A DNA stretch of 64,000 nt from Desmodus rotundus (GCF_022682495.2 NC_071392.1:139510818-139574817), one strand, 5' to 3'. Counted from the stretch's first letter, positions 36,866 through 48,175 are shown. The notes: generated from the letters alone by a model not told the origin. Translations and numbers: made by a program.

Positions 36866-37589
36866 CTTTGTCCTCCTTGCCTAGGCCTCTTTCCATTTCA
36901 AGACAGTCCTTTTCTCTGCACCTTTGTGTCTGCCTCTGTAAATTATTTGTCCATTAAATGCTGAATTTTACCTCAGTAATTCCCTCAAGCCTATGTGGAT
37001 CTCAGAAACTAGATATGTATGGACTTACAGCAAAAGCTTGAACAAGAAGGTCCATATGGTTTGTCTGTTTGGTGTTCTCTTCCAGAAGGGACGGCGAGAA
37101 CCTGAGTGAGGAGGTGACACATTGGCGGATACATAGTGAGCAGGGACAGGCCTGGATGCCATACTGTGTCACTCCAGCCATCCCCAGCCCCTCCTGCTTC
37201 CTTCCACTCAGTAGCTCTGAAAATGTGCTGTGGGCTAGGCACTCGGCAAGGCAATTTGCTGATCGCAGCCAGGAAACCGGAGCTACCAATTTTCCTTGAA
37301 GATGCATTCTTTCTTAAGTAGGGAATCGATTTCCACCAAGATGCACAGGCTTCCAATGAAGCCACTTATATGTATCTGGATGAAGCGTCATTAATTCACT
37401 AACAGGGGCATTTATCTCCCTGGCTTGGGGCAGCCACAGCCCTTTTTAGAGTAGGGTGGGGTGTTGCTGGAGAAATGGGCATGGAAGGCCCAGCAACAAG
37501 GGGGGCCCCATAGGAAGGGTGTGAGCGTCAGACCTAAGGGGGTAGAGGGTGCCCTGAAGGGCTGTCCAGATGAGGCCGGTGCACAGTGC

Positions 37590-37695
37590 AGTGCATCTAA
37601 GCCCAGACCTGTCCTGCTCAGCCATGAACTTGCTGTGTGACTTGGGTCTTTCTGAGCCCTCATTTGGAGGTCTGTCTCCCCACTGGTCTTGAATG
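37590..37695 (+). mobile_element. MIR SINE fragment
   Basis: Sense MIR: gaacttgctgtgtgacttgg and tttctgagccctcatttgga. Confidence 0.45.
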
Positions 37696-37825
37696 TTCCT
37701 TCTCACTCTCAGAAGCAGGGTGTTGGGTGATAGCAGGTTTGTAGGGAGTGAAGCGACTTGTATTTGAATCTCAACTTCAGTTTTCTGGAATCCTGGGTGC
37801 TGAGGGTTCAGTTGCATCTTCCAGA

Positions 37826-38183
37826 AAATAAGATTTGTTGGAGTCCAAACCCCGGGACCTCGGAATGTGACCGTATTTAGAGACAGGTTCTCTACCGAGG
37901 CAACCAAGTTGAAATGGGGTTGTTAGAGTGGGACCTAATCCAGTACGACTGGTGTCCTTACTAAAAGGAAAATTTGGACACAGAGGCAGACGGACATGTG
38001 AAGAGACAGACGGACAAGACAGCTGTCCACAGGCCAACACAAGAGGCCTCAGAAGGAGCCAACCCCGGAAACACCTTGATCTCGGACTTCTGGCCTCTAG
38101 CACTGTGAGGCCATCCATTCCTGTTGTTGAAGCCACTCAGTCCGTGGGGCTTTGTTACAGCGGCCCTGGCACGCTCACACAAG
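37826..38183 (+). mobile_element. MLT1-type solo LTR (ERVL-MaLR)
   Basis: Ancient non-coding LTR with the marks of MLT1: ggacctcggaatgtgaccgt, gacctaatccagtacgactg, gtgtccttactaaaagg, accttgatctcggacttct and gttgttgaagccactcag. No internal retroviral genes are attached. Confidence 0.7.
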
Positions 38184-38184
38184 G

Positions 38185-38340
38185 GACTCGATCTCTCAGT
38201 TTCCTGGTTGCCACATGGGGGCAGTGACACCTGCTCTGCAGGGTCATGTTAAGAATCTGATGAGAAGATGCGTATAGGACCCTTGACATGGTCCTTGGCG
38301 TACAGTGAATGCTCAGTAACAGCAGTGGCATTGTCCCATG
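38185..38340 (+). mobile_element. MIR SINE fragment
   Basis: Sense MIR: ctctcagtttcctggttgcc, gcagggtcatgttaagaatc and gcgtacagtgaatgctcagt. Confidence 0.5.
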
Positions 38341-38659
38341 CTGTGGCCTCCCAGTTTCACGTTGGTGGGGGTCCATGGCAGGCAGCCAGTACAGAACAAG
38401 AAGGCCTCGAGTCAGACCTTTCAAAGAGAACTGGGTCATCCACGGTACCCCTTCAAAAGCCTCTCCAAACCTGGAGAAGTCCAGAGAAATCACTGTGTAT
38501 GCAGTGCTTAAAGGTTTTTGGCTAGAATGGCCTCCGCCCTAATTGACAAGGCTGCGGAGCTGAGGTTTCTGTATTTTTATGTCCTGGATACTCTTTGAGT
38601 GTGTCGAGCTGCTCTGGATAATCAATACGTGCTAGTCAAGGCCATTTTATGGGTGTTTG

Positions 38660-38765
38660 TAAAGGAGGTGGCATGGTTTTGATGGGAAGGACATTCATTG
38701 GATGACCCTGAGCAAATCCATCATCCTCCTTGGGCCTCAGTTTCCAAATCCGCAGAGTGAGGGAG
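38660..38765 (+). mobile_element. MIR SINE fragment
   Basis: Sense MIR: gatgaccctgagcaaatcca, then tgggcctcagtttccaaatc. Confidence 0.45.
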
Positions 38766-39234
38766 GGAGACCAACCAAGTCAGGAGTGCTTAAGCCGCGT
38801 CTCTGAAGGCCTAGACATTAAATACCAATTCCTTATGCACCTGTGTGTTGCACACACATTTTATGGACAACATAAAAGCTCTCCATGGTTTTTATCTGTT
38901 TCTTGAAGGCACCTCTGACTCCCAAATGGTCCACAATAACGTGCCTGGAAAACCTCTCAGGGCTGCTGGTTCCTGACCTGTCTGGGATTCTGGGATTCTG
39001 ATTATAAAGTTGTTTCTAAGCCTCAAGAAGCAAGTCCTACAGAATTGGCTGCTCTGAGTTACTGGGATGAGGGGATCTGGAATATATAGAAAAATACCCC
39101 CACAGAGTATATTGCTGGGGGCTTTGCTGGCCAGGGAGGCCCTAGCTGCCCAGCACTCTTGTGTCTCTGCTTTGGGCCCTCCCTCCTGCTCTGCAGGCCA
39201 TCCTGTGTCCAAGTGGTATCTCCCTGTCCTGCCC

Positions 39235-39770
39235 CTTGCCCCTCTCCTGGATGCTATACCAGCCTAACCCATCTGCCTGCTTCTAGGCCAGCCCCACCCC
39301 CATCAGACTTGGAGCAAACCCCAAATCCCTTACCATCCCTACGTGATCTGCCTCCACCTGCCTTTCTGAAGGCATCTGTACCTACTTCCCTCCTGCCCCC
39401 CACCAAGCTTACCAAGCGGCAGCCTCACTGACCTACCATCAGCTCCGCATGCCCTGGGCTTGGTCCACACTTGGGCCTTTGCCTCTGCTGGGCCCTCTGC
39501 CTGGAACGTTCTTTCCATGTCTTCCACCACCTGGCTCCTCCTTCAAGTCTTAACTCAGATGTTAGCTCTTCCAGGAAGCCTTTCCTGACCCCAAGCTCAC
39601 TGAGAGAGATTCTCCACCAGCCCACCCGGTTTATTTCCTTTGGTTGCTAACATGATCTGTAATGAAGGGTTTGTGTGCTTTTCTCCCCACGAAGTTGTCA
39701 ACTTGCGAAGGAATGAACTGAGTCTTCTGTGTCACTGTGCCTGGCTCACGGCATTTAATAGATGCTGGCA
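39235..39770 (+). mobile_element. L2 LINE 3' end
   Basis: Sense L2: gggcctttgcctctgctggg, ccctctgcctggaacgttct, ttaactcagatgttagctct, aggaagcctttcctgacccc and gtgcctggctcacggcattt. Confidence 0.65.
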
Positions 39771-39777
39771 TGCATCC

Positions 39778-40062
39778 ACTAGCATGGCTAAAATTAAAAT
39801 GAGTGACAGTACCAAGTGCCGGTGAGGGTGTCGAGCACTTGGGACTCACACACAGTTGGTAGGTGTGTACAGCCGTCTAACCACTTTGGAGAACAATGTT
39901 GTAGTTTTTGTAAAGTCGCACGTACTCTTACCATAGGACCTAGCAATTCTACTCCCAGATATTTACCCAAGAGCAATAGAGACAGATGTCCACATAAAGG
40001 TTCACACAAATATCGCAGACTTATTCATAATAGCCAAACACTGGAAACAAACCAGTCGTTCA
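39778..40062 (+). mobile_element. LINE-1 (L1M) 3'-region fragment
   Basis: Contains atggctaaaattaaaatgag, gtgccggtgagggtgtcgag, ccatgggtc-free block taggacctagcaattctact, cccagatatttacccaagag and ttattcataatagccaaaca, in L1M order. It sits directly after an L2 3' end. Confidence 0.65.
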
Positions 40063-40589
40063 TTTACAGCAGGCAAGAAGCCTGCATCCCCATAGTCCCC
40101 CTGGGCGAGGAAGAGAAGGAAGTCCCCAAGAGGTGGCCGAGAATCCACCTGATTGTCCCTGCGGCCATGGCAGCTGCGTGGTGGTGACTTGTGGTCAGGC
40201 GGTCGGTGGGGCCCAGAGGGCCATGGGTAGTTGGGGGACCCCTGGAGGCAGAGGCTGCCTGATCATCGGGCTCCCAGGCCTGAGAGCCTGGGACGGACCA
40301 CTCGAGAGAAGCGGGCCCTGGTGCCACCCTGTGCGTGCAGGGTTCTTGCAAAATGCCAGTTAAGACATTTGACCTAAATTCGGATAAAAGCCTTTTTCCT
40401 GTGTCAAGTTGAGCTAATAATATACATTTATTCATAATTTATGAGGCCTAGTAAGTGGGAACAATTAAGGAAAAGGCCCGGCCAACATCTATTTCTCCTA
40501 AGTGTCACATAAGCCTTTTTTTTTTGTTGTTCTCTAAGGCAGGCCCGCCCCCTCTGCCTGCTATGAAATGCTGTTGTTCTTGTTATTTT

Positions 40590-40795
40590 AAAGATTTTTG
40601 TTGTCATTACCGTGAGCTGCCATTTCTTGGGCACTGGCCAAGCGAGGCTATAGCATTCCCTTATTTCCTCTTAAACATACGACGCAGGTGAGGGTTCCCA
40701 TTTCACAGGTGAGGCAGCTTAGCTTCAGAGAGGCAAAGAGACCCGCCTGAGCTTTCCTGGCCGCTGAGCAGGGGCTATGACTCAGGGCCACCAGA
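40590..40795 (-). mobile_element. MIR SINE
   Basis: Reverse MIR: ttcccttatttcctcttaaa, gttcccatttcacaggtgag and cttagcttcagagaggcaaa. Confidence 0.5.
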
Positions 40796-41204
40796 CCCCA
40801 GGGCCTGTGGGATTCCATTTCCGAGTCAGCCTCCCCGAATGGTCAGCGCAGCCCTTGGGTTGGTAACTGTTAAACTTGGGAGATCGGGATGAGAACGCAA
40901 TTGCCTTCTGACTCAGGGGGCCTGGGGGAGGCCTGAGAACCTGCATTGTTTCTTTCACGGCCCCAGGTGTAGCTGCCTCTGCCAGTCCCGGGCCTGCCTT
41001 GTAGAAGCTCTGGTCAGTCTGCGATGTTACAAGAGTCCGCACCTGCCACTGCCAGGTGGGCTGATGGCCTTCTAGACCTTTCCCTGTGCATTGCACATGT
41101 GTTATGGTACATAGAGAAAGGCGTAGCCTGGCTTTTCTGTTTACGTATGTGGGGTTCTATTCGACCTACTGATAATCTGCAGTCTAGTTTTGTATTTCAC
41201 ATGT

Positions 41205-41330
41205 CTTAAAGAGCACGTACACCTGCCTCATTCTCTTCAACAGCACTGTAATATTCCATGACACAGGTGATGTTAGTTTTATTTACCTCCAGTCCAATGA
41301 TGGGTGGCCTTCCACATTCTAGACTCTACA
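41205..41330. mobile_element. LINE-1 fragment
   Basis: Shows caacagcactgtaatattcc and agtccaatgatgggtggcct, diverged from the L1 segment on a genetic map of a half-dozen common L1M copies. Short and tentative. Confidence 0.35.
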
Positions 41331-41827
41331 TCTAAAATCCCTGGGACCATGGGTGAGTGTCCACAACACAGTAATCACTTGATAATGTTAGCCATTATTA
41401 TTATTGCTGTTTTGTTGGTTTATTATTCATATCGAGGGACTGTTGCCTCCTGGAAATCCCCTTTCCGCTGGCAGCAGGTAGGGAAAGGAGTAGGTCCCTG
41501 TTTACAGATTCTAAGAAAGTTTTCAACAAAACATTGCTGGTAAGAGAAAGGGGCCGCATGGGCGGGGCCTTGATACGTAGGAGTGCAGAGGACAATGGAG
41601 AGAGCAGGGGGCAGGGTTGTACTGCCAGGACCTGGCTTGGCTCCTGGTAGATTCAACAGTTGCAAGTGAGTGGGGCAGAACTTTACATTTCTTGGCTACT
41701 TGGCAAAACTGGGCCTTGGCCAAGGGCAGCTAAATGTCCAAGCTGGCAGCATCGTGAATAAGAGGGTCCCCACCTGGGTCTAGCTAAGTTCAGCTCTGAC
41801 TGGTCTCCTTCCTTTCTGTCTCCTCAG

Positions 41828-42001
41828 AGTGGTGGGTCCGGGGAGGAGCAACTCTGCGCCGACTTCCCAGAGCTTGACCTCTCCCAGCTGGACGCCAGCG
41901 ACTTCGACTCGGCCACCTGCTTCGAGGAGCTGCAGTGGTGCCCCGAGGGCTCCGATACTGAGCCCAGCCAATACAGACCCGATGACTCGGAGCTCTTCCA
42001 G
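41828..42001 (+). CDS. PPARGC1B: PPARGC1B coding exon 2 (activation domain)
   Basis: Encodes 58 residues (about 27-84) beginning [20 protein letters not shown] and ending PDDSELFQ. This matches the N-terminal transactivation region of PGC-1beta, which in the PGC-1 family recruits histone acetyltransferases such as SRC-1 and CBP/p300 in the nucleus. The acidic-hydrophobic pattern [15 protein letters not shown] is the family hallmark. The acceptor is a long pyrimidine tract ending tcctcag and the donor is cag|gtatgt. The length is 174 nt, phase 0 at both ends. An AG two bases further in (41828-41829) would break phase, so the first AG was chosen. It lies about 6.7 kb upstream of exon 3. Identity is near certain; only exon numbering depends on the human gene model. 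Confidence 0.97.
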
Positions 42002-42289
42002 GTATGTCCTTCCCGAGCCACGCCCTCCGTCTCCTACCTAGCCATGTCCCTGTCTGTCCCCAAAGGCCTGGCTCTGACTTGCACCTCCTTTTTCTGCACT
42101 TGCTCAGGCAAAGACCACCACAGCTCTTCAGGCCACGTCTCTTGCCCTGATCCGCACTTGACCTTGGGCAGCTCTCCTTCCTTGTCAGGCCTCTGGAAAG
42201 TGAGGGCAGGGAAAAGCTGCTCTCTCTTATGTCCCCCACTCAGAACCCAGCCCCTCTGTGGGCCAGGCAGTTTCCAAGTCCTCCCTTCC

Positions 42290-42455
42290 CTATAGCATCT
42301 CAGTCAATTCTTATCTCTATCCTGTGAGGCAGGTGCCATCATTTCCCCCTTTTGCAGATGAGGAAACTGAGGCTTGGAGAAGTGAAGTCATGTGTCAAGG
42401 CCATTTACCTGTTTGAATCAGACTCAAATCCAGTTTGCCTGCCTCTTCCAAGCCA
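42290..42455 (-). mobile_element. MIR SINE
   Basis: Reverse MIR: tcagtcaattcttatctcta, cccttttgcagatgaggaaa and ctgaggcttggagaagtgaa. Confidence 0.65.
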
Positions 42456-43019
42456 GGGCTTTATAGCCGTGATGACACCATAATGAGAATACTTCCCATT
42501 TACTGAGCAACTGTTCTATGGGACTGTCCCTGATTGTGGATATTAATACAGTTAATTCTCTTAACATCGCTCAGACATAAGTACAGTTAGAGGGCCTTTA
42601 AAAGAGGTAGTGCCGAGAACCAATACAAATGCCTCTGATCCTGCGTGCTCCTGCGCCCGGCCTCAGAGGCACATAATGGGCAACGTTTCCTGTAAGAAGC
42701 CCTCTAACATGGAATAATATGATGTCTAAGGTTTGCTTCAGAATAAAGCAAGCTCTGCATGCATTCGTGTGCATGGGTGTGTTGGTGGTCTGGAGAGTAA
42801 TAGATGAAAGGTGGTTGGCCATGCTGTCGAAGCTGGGTGATGAGTGCATTTGAATTCATTATTCTTAGCTTGAAATATGCTCCCCTACGAAGATTGGGGG
42901 AAGAAGACCTAGCTCCCTGTGCCTGTCTGGCAATATAGTAACAGCAACAACACACTGTCAAATGCCATGCTGGCGTGCCATGAGCCTCGTCCCGGGTAGT
43001 CCTGAGGGTTATATCGTTG

Positions 43020-43500
43020 CTTCTAGGAATGTTTATGGAGCTCACTGTGCGCCCAGCACTGTGTTCCTCAGTGGATGGGACAGTCCAGGGGAGACCGACC
43101 TTTGATCAGCTGACACATAAACAGACCACAGTCACTGCGACGGGGGCACAGAAGGAAGTGAACAAACCTGGGATGAGAAGTGGGTCTAACAATGGGGCTG
43201 TCAGGAAAGAGCTCTTTGGGGAGGAGGTGCTACAGCTGAAGGGTGAGAAGGAGCTTCGTGAAGACCAAAGAACAGGGACAGAGCTTTCTAGGCAGGGGAA
43301 GCAGCAAGTGCAGAGCCTGGAAGCAGGAGCGCGGGCTGTGTTGGAGAGCAAAAGGGCGCCGGGTAGAAGCTAAGGGGAAAATGCCAGGAGGTAAAGCCAG
43401 AGAGGTAGGCAGGGGCCAGATCAGGCAGGGGCCAGATCAGGGAGGGTCTTGTGGGCTATGGTAAGGAGTTTGACTTTTTTCCCCCAAGGCTATTATAAAG
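43020..43500 (-). mobile_element. L2 LINE fragment
   Basis: Reverse L2: ctgtgcgcccagcactgtgt, gcaagtgcagagcctggaag, gtaggcaggggccagatcag and gtcttgtgggctatggtaag. It includes a direct duplication of aggcaggggccagatc at about 43408-43440. Confidence 0.65.
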
Positions 43501-43514
43501 TCCTATAAGTCCTA

Positions 43515-43685
43515 TAAGTAAAGGACTCATAATAACCCATTTTACAAGTGAGGAAAGTGAAGTTCAGGGAGGAGGTTAAGTAACTTGCCCAAGGTCCCAC
43601 AGCTAGGAAGGGCCAGGGTGACAACTAACCCAGGGACCCACACCCCTCACAGCTGCATATACAACCTCTCTGCCACTCCTATGAG
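43515..43685 (-). mobile_element. MIR SINE
   Basis: Reverse MIR: aacccattttacaagtgagg, aggttaagtaacttgcccaa and ggtcccacagctaggaaggg. Confidence 0.65.
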
Positions 43686-44354
43686 GACCAGCAGGGCTGG
43701 GCTCTAGGTCTGGCTCCTTCCGGTGACCTTCATTCTTTATGTGAACTTTGGGAACGGAACCTGTGCTCTGCTGCTCCTGCCCGCAGAGGGGCCTGACCTC
43801 CAGAGAATGCTTTTAGGTTGTGGAGCCGGATGAGCAAGAGGGTTTAGATGCTGCCTGGAGGCCACCCCACCTAAACTGTACAGGCCTCTAAATATTCAGA
43901 GACTGACTAGTCCCACTGACATGGTCCTGCCAAGGTCCTACTATGCGCATGCTGACATGGTCTCAGATGCAAGTCAGCCTGCTGTGGCCCTGGGCTCCTG
44001 GGCCAGCAAGGGAGGCAGAATCCTCCAGATGGTAAGGACCATGAAGAACTCCTGCCCAGCCCCTCTCCCATCCACGGCCACCTGCTCTCTCAAGATGAGG
44101 CCAGCTCCGCCCATTATATTTGCTGCACCTCTGTGCCTGTGGTCATGTGACCAGTGCCTGGTTCCTCCCCTCCCCTCATCAGCCCCAGAGCGTGGGGGCT
44201 GGCACTGTGTGCATTGTTGTCATCCCAGGACTCTGCACAGAGCCTGGCACCTCTCGGGGCTTCATACTCATACACCAAATGACTACGTCCTTCAACACCC
44301 AGCTCTCCTGTCGGCTCTTTCTAAGGCAGTTGGTTGGTTGCTTCCTCTCCTGGG

Positions 44355-44415
44355 TTCCTGTCTTGTGTGTGTGTGCGTGTGCGTGTGCACATGCATGTGT
44401 CTCTGTGTGTCCTTT
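44355..44415. repeat. Imperfect GT-rich dinucleotide repeat
   Basis: Mixed GT, GC and AT steps (gtgtgtgtgtgcgtgtgcgt and on), which can adopt alternating purine-pyrimidine structure. Confidence 0.9.
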
Positions 44416-44859
44416 AGACTTGGGCTCCTTGAGGACAAACGGCATTTTATTCACTGGGGCCCTCAGCCATTGTCAGGAGTCAATCATGTGTGTGGAATGA
44501 AGGCACCAATTGTAATATTTTTTTCCCTGCCAAGTACCAGACATGACCCATTCCACAGCCTTGAGCCGGGACTCAGGGGCCATAGGCTCTGTCCTCTCTG
44601 CCACTAGCTGAGACGGTTTCCTCGTTTGACCAGCGGGACTCATAGAGTCGAGCTGCCTTGTGTCCGAGCTGTGTTCTAACAGTCAGATGACACCATTGCT
44701 ATGGTAACAGGCTGGGAGAGTGGAGAACAAGCTACTGTGACAGATTTGACAGTTCCTCGGGGGCAGGGACAGTGCCGTCCAGCTCTCAGTGTGCCCAGAG
44801 CCCTAGGGTCAGGGGCACAGCAGGAACTTGGGAAACATTTTTGGAGGGGGCAGGCATTC

Positions 44860-44955
44860 GGTTGTTCTGTCACAGTGTGCTGTATGGCCTTGGGCAAGTA
44901 GCTTCCTTTTGTTGGGCCTCAGTTTCCCCACATGAGGAACGAGGAAGGAAGATGG
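44860..44955 (+). mobile_element. MIR SINE fragment
   Basis: Sense MIR: tgtatggccttgggcaagta and gggcctcagtttccccacat. Confidence 0.55.
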
Positions 44956-44962
44956 ATTCAGT

Positions 44963-45101
44963 CAGTGGTTCTTAATCTGTTGGGGGAGAGTCACAGGGTC
45001 CTTTTATACTCTGGTGAAATCTATGGATCAACTCCCAGTAAAGAAGGTGGAGGGACTGATTTCCTGGGTATCCTGAACCCCAGTTAAGCCCCCTGGACAG
45101 C
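44963..45101 (+). mobile_element. hAT-Charlie-type element remnant
   Basis: Starts cagtggttcttaatctg and ends near gaaccccagttaagccccct, inverted-repeat-like termini of MER/Charlie elements, with a short interior (gtgaaatctatggatc). Confidence 0.5.
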
Positions 45102-45584
45102 AGAGGATTTCTGAGTGTCCTTCCATCCCAAATAGCCTAAATTCTGTTCTGTGACATTCCTTTAAGCCACCCTGGGCCCAAAATGAAGTGTTTTCCCTGA
45201 GATTTTGTAGACTTCTTTTCCTCTAGCTTGAGATCAGTTCAGGAAGGTTGGGGGTAGGGCCAAGTCTATTAATATCCCTTCCTCAGCTGATTAACTCTCC
45301 ATTAATTTACACTCCGTTTCCAAGCAGAGCTGGGAGAGCTGAGCTAATGGGCCCAGGAAGAGGAGAAGGGTGGCCCGGCTCCCTGCAACGTACCACCCTA
45401 GGGCTCTGATGGGAAGATGCTATCGGCAGCCTGCTTCCCAGGCTGGGTCAGGGCCTCCAACCTCAGCTGGGGCAGCTCAGGGAGGGCTGAGGAGATGGTG
45501 GGAACCTTTTGTTAGTCATTTTGTTTATACCAGCCTGTGGGGGGCGTCTGGAGGTCTCTGCCAGTTTGTATTCATTTTTGCACA

Positions 45585-45690
45585 GTGCCTGGCGCACAGT
45601 AAGTCCATGACCCCTCCTCTCACTTGCTGTCCCATGTGACCTTGATGAGTCTCCTTCCTGGACTTTCGTTCCCCCCCACCCTAAAAAGAA
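45585..45690 (+). mobile_element. MIR SINE fragment
   Basis: Sense MIR core around cccatgtgaccttgatgagt, carrying a perfect ERR-type half-site at 45637. Confidence 0.35.
45637..45645 (-). promoter_or_regulatory. ERR-type extended half-site
   Basis: Perfect tgaccttga in intron 2, in a probable MIR remnant. Sequence match only. Confidence 0.28.
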
Positions 45691-46186
45691 TGGCAGATAA
45701 GTGTTCTGGTGAGCGCCACCTGCGCTGGATTGGCAGCGTTGGCCGCGAGGGCTGCGTTAAGAAAGATACTGGCGTGGAAGGAACAGCCACATCTGGTTAG
45801 CAGTAAGGGGAGTGGTAGCACTTAGGTCACATGTCTAATATCCTGGGTCACTGTGTGATCCCTGAGGGATCCTGCTGTTAGTTGTGATTGGCTACTCTGG
45901 GCCATTGGCTACCTCTGTGAAAGAGGGAACTCTCATTCCATCCAGTGGTGGATGACATCATTTCTGAATAATGTCCCTCTAAGAATCTATTCTTTGAAAC
46001 CCTAATCTCAGTCTCTCTTGGAGGCCAGAATTCATTGCTTGGGTCATTCATTCTTCCATTCAAAAAATTGTGCCTGAATGCGACCCATGCTCCCGGCATG
46101 GGCAGGCACGGAAACACTTTCATCATTACCGCCAGACTTGCCTTCCTAGTACACCTGGGAGGGAGGCTGGCCAGGGTTCATGGGCT

Positions 46187-46406
46187 ACCTTTTTTTTTTT
46201 CCCCAAAGATTTTATTTATTTATTTTTAGAGAGAAGGGAAGGGAGGGAGAAAGAGAGGAAGAGAAACATCCATGTGTGGTTGCCTCTCACATACCCCCTA
46301 CTGGGGACCTGTCCTACAACCCAGGCATGTGCCCTGACTGGGAATTGAACTGGCGACCCTTTGGTTCTCAGGCCGACACTCAATCCACTGAGCCACACCA
46401 GCCAGA
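46187..46406 (-). mobile_element. Ves-type bat SINE with target-site duplication
   Basis: Read on the reverse strand this is a Ves SINE: tRNA-like head (ctggctggtgtggctcagtg), B box region (ggtcgccagttcaattc), CT-rich body and a tail of TAAA repeats and A's, seen here as the T-run at 46190-46200. It is flanked by an 11-bp direct repeat, gttcatgggct, at 46176-46186 and 46407-46417, which fixes both ends. It lies in intron 2, antisense to the gene. Confidence 0.93.
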
Positions 46407-47179
46407 GTTCATGGGCTCCCATTTTACAGCCAAAGCAACGAGGCTTAGAAGAAGGAAAATACTTGTCCAATATCACCCTATGGTGACCGAGCCCCACGCA
46501 GCCAGTCGCAAGAGTGGTCATTGAGCCCCAGGTTCCAAGACCGTAACCACAGTCAGGCTACACAGAGTGCTCTGGGAACACAGGGGACTCTGGTCTTTGG
46601 ATGGCAGTGAGGGGCATTTAAGTGAGCTCCACTGCACTCTTGAGCCAGAGTCCATGGGCCCAGATCTACCCTTGGCTGCCCATCCCCAGGGCCTGGGTCA
46701 GACCCAACCAAAACCTTCTTTTGACCTTCCTTTGACCTTTCTTTTATTCTTAGCTGTGTTCCAAAAATTACAAACGCATTTGTTCTCTTTTTCCCATTGA
46801 CCCCCTTTGAATTACTCAGCTGCTGCTCTGGCTGCAAGGCCTGGAACAGATTTAGTGCGGCCAAAAGGCCGTCATGAGATGTGTATTTCAGATGAACTTC
46901 CTGAAGAAAGGATAAACAGCCTGACCTGGGGTGGGAAAGAGCACCGGGGGAGGCATCATGTGACAGAATGTGCTTCCCGCCAGAGCAGGCCCAGCAACCG
47001 GGCCGACCGCGGGAGGTGCTCGCTGCCCCACCTAGAAGCAGTGAGATCGCCACTCTGCAGGGCCTCTGGCGTGGGGGCCGGGTGCGGGTGCCTGGGGCTG
47101 GGAGGGTGCTGGCTGGCCCTCCTTGTTGCAGTTCTGGACATCGGAGAAGGAAGGGTCTTGGGTCATCTGTGCTCAGTGT

Positions 47180-47315
47180 AAGCTCTGCCTCTGCCCTGGA
47201 TTTGCCTTGTGACCCGGACACCTCACTCAACCTCTGTGAGCCTCAGTTTCCTCAACTGTAAGACAGAGATTAGAATAGTATCCCCCCCACCATAGACTGT
47301 TATGAGGCAGTACTT
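47180..47315 (+). mobile_element. MIR SINE
   Basis: Sense MIR: ccttgtgacccggacacctc, gtgagcctcagtttcctcaa and ctgtaagacagagattagaa. Confidence 0.6.
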
Positions 47316-47329
47316 ACAAAGCCTTTCTG

Positions 47330-47720
47330 TCCCTCTTATCAGCCACATTCTTTGTCCCCGGCCTTTGGACTCCCTTTCCCCTCTGCCTGGAACCTTCTTT
47401 CCTTCATCCTTTGCCTGACTGGTGCCATTTTCAGCCAGAGTTTAAGTTTCAGCTGCGCAGAGCAGCTTTCTCTGACCCCCAGAATAGTCCGTAAACCCTC
47501 ACTGTGTTCTTAGTCTTCATCACAGCTTCCTTTCATTTTCTTCCCAGCCTTTGTCACTCTTTGAAGTGATGTTGTTTCCTTGTTTCACTCTTTTCTCCAC
47601 TGGAGTGTAAGCTCCATGAAGGCAGGGGCTGTACCAGTCTTAATGCTGTATCGCCAGTGCCCAGACAATGCCAGGCACAGGGTAGCTACTCAGTACATGT
47701 ATGTAAGGGAGGGGGAGGGA
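47330..47720 (+). mobile_element. L2 LINE 3' end
   Basis: Sense L2: ccctctgcctggaaccttct, gcagctttctctgaccccca, gagtgtaagctccatgaagg, caggggctgtaccagtctta and gtgcccagacaatgccaggc. It is immediately followed by the CAC/CAT array. Confidence 0.7.
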
Positions 47721-47747
47721 GGAAAGAGGTGGGAGAGGGACGGCTGC

Positions 47748-47977
47748 TACCACCACCACCATCTCCATCATCATCACCATCACCATTGTCAGCAGCAGCA
47801 GCATCACCATCACCATCATCGTCATCACCATCATCATCACCACTATCACCATCACCATTGCCATCACCATCCCCATATCACCATCGACATCATTCATCAT
47901 CATCTCCACCATCATCCCAGGCATTATCACAGTAGTAGTAGCAGTAGTAGTAGAAATAATATAGTAGTAATAGTAAT
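47748..47977. repeat. CAC/CAT then AGT trinucleotide array
   Basis: About 230 bp of imperfect trinucleotides: caccaccaccatctccatca, through many ATC/ACC units, to cagtagtagtagcagtagta and atagtaatag at the end. One frame reads as a long poly-His run and the reverse as a poly-Met/Val run. Both are by-products of the repeat, so I do not call a gene. Confidence 0.95.
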
Positions 47978-48175
47978 GAGTACTTACTATGTGCCAGGCA
48001 CTATTTTCTCAGAGTCTTATGTAGGTTAACTTATTTAGTCCTCAACAATAACCTTATGAAGTAGGCAGTGTTGTTGTCCCATTCAGCAGATGAAAAAACT
48101 AAGTAACTTGCATAAGGACCCATAGTTGAAAAGGATTGCTTCTGGTTTTCCACCCCAGCTCCAGAGCCCAAACTC
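47978..48175 (-). mobile_element. MIR SINE
   Basis: Reverse MIR: gtacttactatgtgccaggc, cttatttagtcctcaacaat, ttgtcccattcagcagatga and aactaagtaacttgcataag. Confidence 0.65.

Larger units (their letters stand above)
1..41827 (+). other. PPARGC1B: PPARGC1B intron 1, 3' portion
   Basis: No coding exon, CpG-island promoter or sequence like the PGC-1beta N-terminus (MAGNDCGALLDE in human) was found here, so I read the whole stretch as intron 1, which is very long in human too. The open frames in it are short, lie over repeats and lack splice or domain support. Recognisable content is the MIR, L2, L1, hAT, Tc1/mariner-like, MLT1 and Ves elements and simple repeats listed separately. Stretches where I recognise nothing include about 3000-3560, 4560-5030, 6600-7170, 8110-8660, 10145-11380, 13000-14430, 16450-17570, 17830-19130, 29770-30800, 33060-33760, 34000-35510 and 40065-40590. 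The human first intron contains the miR-378a hairpin near exon 1; I did not see it here. Confidence 0.8.

Noticed and set aside
1..41827. The miR-378a hairpin expected in PPARGC1B intron 1
   Set aside because: In human it lies close to exon 1. I looked for its actggacttggag / gactccaggtcctg words and did not find them; the similar ctctggactccaagttcctc at about 3672 is part of a MIR. It probably lies upstream of the window.
43921..44607. 228-codon forward open frame in intron 2
   Set aside because: It runs across a GT-rich repeat (the VCVCVCVCTCMC stretch) and lacks any family signature.
46553..47230. 225-codon reverse-strand open frame
   Set aside because: No domain, and antisense to an intron. 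Length alone is not evidence in GC-rich sequence.
47580..48029. 149-codon poly-His open frame
   Set aside because: It is created by the CAC/CAT trinucleotide array between two transposon fragments, with no domain or splice support.
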